Shown here piece by piece: positions 5,847-7,021 of a stretch of DNA of 7,021 bases. The stretch is from positions 1 through 7,021 of the forward strand of contig PIVQ01000373.1 in assembly GCA_003354055.1 (NCBI GenBank). The letters are read 5' to 3'. The position numbers were made by a program, and so were the translations under genes. The notes under the pieces are model-generated. The model was not told the DNA's origin. It made no database searches and worked only from the letters and a program-made list of their open reading frames with translations. How positions within the stretch are numbered: position 1 is the stretch's first letter; every line of letters begins with the position of its first letter. Source of the DNA: Desulfobacteraceae bacterium (lineage in GTDB: Bacteria > Desulfobacterota > Desulfobacteria > Desulfobacterales > Desulfobacteraceae).

Positions 5847-7021
5847 ACAAATGAAGACCATACCGAAACTGTTGAAATACAGGACCAGCCAAACCCCGGA
5901 CGACATTGCCTTTAAAACACATTCCGGACAGGCCTGGAAGGGTATTACCTGGGCCGGCGTATACACCCGGGCACGCGCATTGGCGGCAGCACTGGTCAAC
6001 GCCGGTCTTGAACCCGGTGATGTAATCGGCATAATTCTACCCAATTCCCTGGAATGGGAACTGGTTCAGCATGGCGGGTTTATGGCGGGCGGTGTGGTCG
6101 CCGGTCTGGATATCAACGATCCTCTTGACCGCATAAAATCCCATCTGGCCCAATTACGCCCCAGAGCCCTGGCAGTTTGGAGCACTGGAATTCTGGCAGA
6201 GCTGCCGCCGGACCTCCTGGCCTCAGTTAAGGTAATTTTGATAGTTGAATCCGATGGTCCAGGATCGGAACTATGCCTTAAAAAAAACATTCCGATATAT
6301 ACCATCCGGACGCTCACAGCGGCCCCAAGGAACTTTAAGCTACCCGGGATAAAGGGCTGTCAGCCTGCCATCCGGATATTTACCTCAGGTACAACAGGAT
6401 CACCGAAGCCCATTACGTTTACCCATGGTCAGCTTATATTTGCAGCATCAACCATATCGGACCGCCTGCGGCCCTTTTTACCCATTCAAGCCCGGTCAGC
6501 CTGCTGGCTCCCCTTATCCAGTCCTTTTCAGCGGATGGTCAATTATTGCAGTCTTATGATTAACTTTACCACCTTTATGGTGAGCAATCCTAAGGACATC
6601 ATAACACTGGCACCGGAAATCCGGCCTCATTTTCTGGCCGGGGTACCAAGATTCTATGAAAAACTGCACGAAGAAATCAACCGGAAAATTTCAAGAATGC
6701 CTGAGATGATCCAATGGGGTATTGCAAAAGGTGAACGCGCCTGCCTTACCTACCGTAAAAAGAAACAAATGGGGCTGCCTGTTTCACCAGGACTGACGGC
6801 CCTGGCGTACGTGTCTGATGCACTGATATTCAGGCAGATCCGCAGAACTATGGGGGGATGTATACGGTTTGTGATCAGCGGGTCCGCTCCCCTGAACCAG
6901 GTAATCCCCAATTCCTTTCTTGCCTGGGGCTGGCTCCTGCTGGAATCCTACGGGGTCAGTGAAAATATACTTCCCATGACCATGAATACCCCGGACTGTT
7001 ATTCATTCGGCACTGTGGGCC
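5839..7021 (+). CDS. Long-chain acyl-CoA synthetase-like AMP-binding enzyme (3' partial)
   Basis: The frame is open from an ATG at 5839 to the window end (394 residues seen; family members are usually about 550-650). Adenylate-forming motifs are clear: FTSGTTGSPK (residues 181-190, the phosphate-binding A3 loop), LAGVPRFYEKLHEEI (the VPR-Y-EK signature of long-chain acyl-CoA synthetases), FVISGSAPLN, and ESYGVSEN (369-376, A5). The enzyme should convert a fatty or other carboxylic acid to the acyl-AMP and then the CoA (or carrier) thioester in the cytoplasm. Two departures stand out: PLSSPFQRM carries S where long-chain synthetases often have PLxHxxER, and PKPITFTHG replaces the usual PKGV. 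The start overlaps the previous stop by 8 bases and has AGGAGG at 5825-5830, 8 bases upstream, so coupling is likely. It probably supplies activated acyl chains to the FeeM-like enzyme. The catalytic C-terminal lid domain is outside the window. Confidence 0.85.
   Translation, partial: MTEQMKTIPKLLKYRTSQTPDDIAFKTHSGQAWKGITWAGVYTRARALAAALVNAGLEPGDVIGIILPNSLEWELVQHGGFMAGGVVAGLDINDPLDRIKSHLAQLRPRALAVWSTGILAELPPDLLASVKVILIVESDGPGSELCLKKNIPIYTIRTLTAAPRNFKLPGIKGCQPAIRIFTSGTTGSPKPITFTHGQLIFAASTISDRLRPFLPIQARSACWLPLSSPFQRMVNYCSLMINFTTFMVSNPKDIITLAPEIRPHFLAGVPRFYEKLHEEINRKISRMPEMIQWGIAKGERACLTYRKKKQMGLPVSPGLTALAYVSDALIFRQIRRTMGGCIRFVISGSAPLNQVIPNSFLAWGWLLLESYGVSENILPMTMNTPDCYSFGTVG

Overview
The window reads as a bacterial chromosome segment with tightly packed genes and roughly balanced base composition. 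Ferredoxin-type hydroxyacid oxidation, a LarA-family racemase, a bacteriohemerythrin and FeeM-like acyltransferase genes together suggest an anaerobe or microaerophile. Sulfate-reducing Desulfobacterales-type deltaproteobacteria are my best guess. That placement is inference from gene content; there is no rRNA or other strong taxonomic marker here.

Left block (1-2991, + strand): three genes in one probable operon. They are the C-terminal part of a GlcF/LldE/HdrD-like iron-sulfur oxidoreductase subunit (cut by the window edge), a complete LarA-family nickel-dependent 2-hydroxyacid racemase/epimerase overlapping it by 4 bases (ATGA), and an XRE helix-turn-helix plus cupin regulator one base downstream of the racemase stop. 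Together they look like a 2-hydroxyacid utilisation unit: the racemase interconverts stereoisomers, the Fe-S subunit passes electrons from a flavin dehydrogenase presumably encoded upstream, and the cupin regulator senses a small molecule.

Middle (2996-3681): a bacteriohemerythrin on the - strand, convergent with the regulator and only 4 bases from it, followed by a 260-base divergent intergenic region. That region holds a plausible promoter for each flanking gene, a 16-base operator-like palindrome over the hemerythrin -35, a 10-base AT palindrome between the promoters, a 10-base direct repeat, and two perfect 7-bp inverted repeats in the presumed leader of the rightward operon.

Right block (3682-7021, + strand): a FeeM-like (N-acyl amino acid synthase/GNAT-fold) acyltransferase, a PP-loop ATP pyrophosphatase with an N-terminal four-cysteine zinc ribbon like that of N-acetyl sugar amidotransferases (WbpG/PseA type), and a long-chain acyl-CoA synthetase-like AMP-binding enzyme, cut by the window end and overlapping the previous gene by 8 bases. 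Acyl activation, acyl transfer and ATP-dependent amide- (or thioamide-) type chemistry in a row look like a small lipid-conjugate biosynthetic cassette, possibly making an N-acyl amino acid or its amide. I do not recognise it as a described pathway, and it is the most interesting part of the window. Product and substrates are not deducible from the sequence alone.
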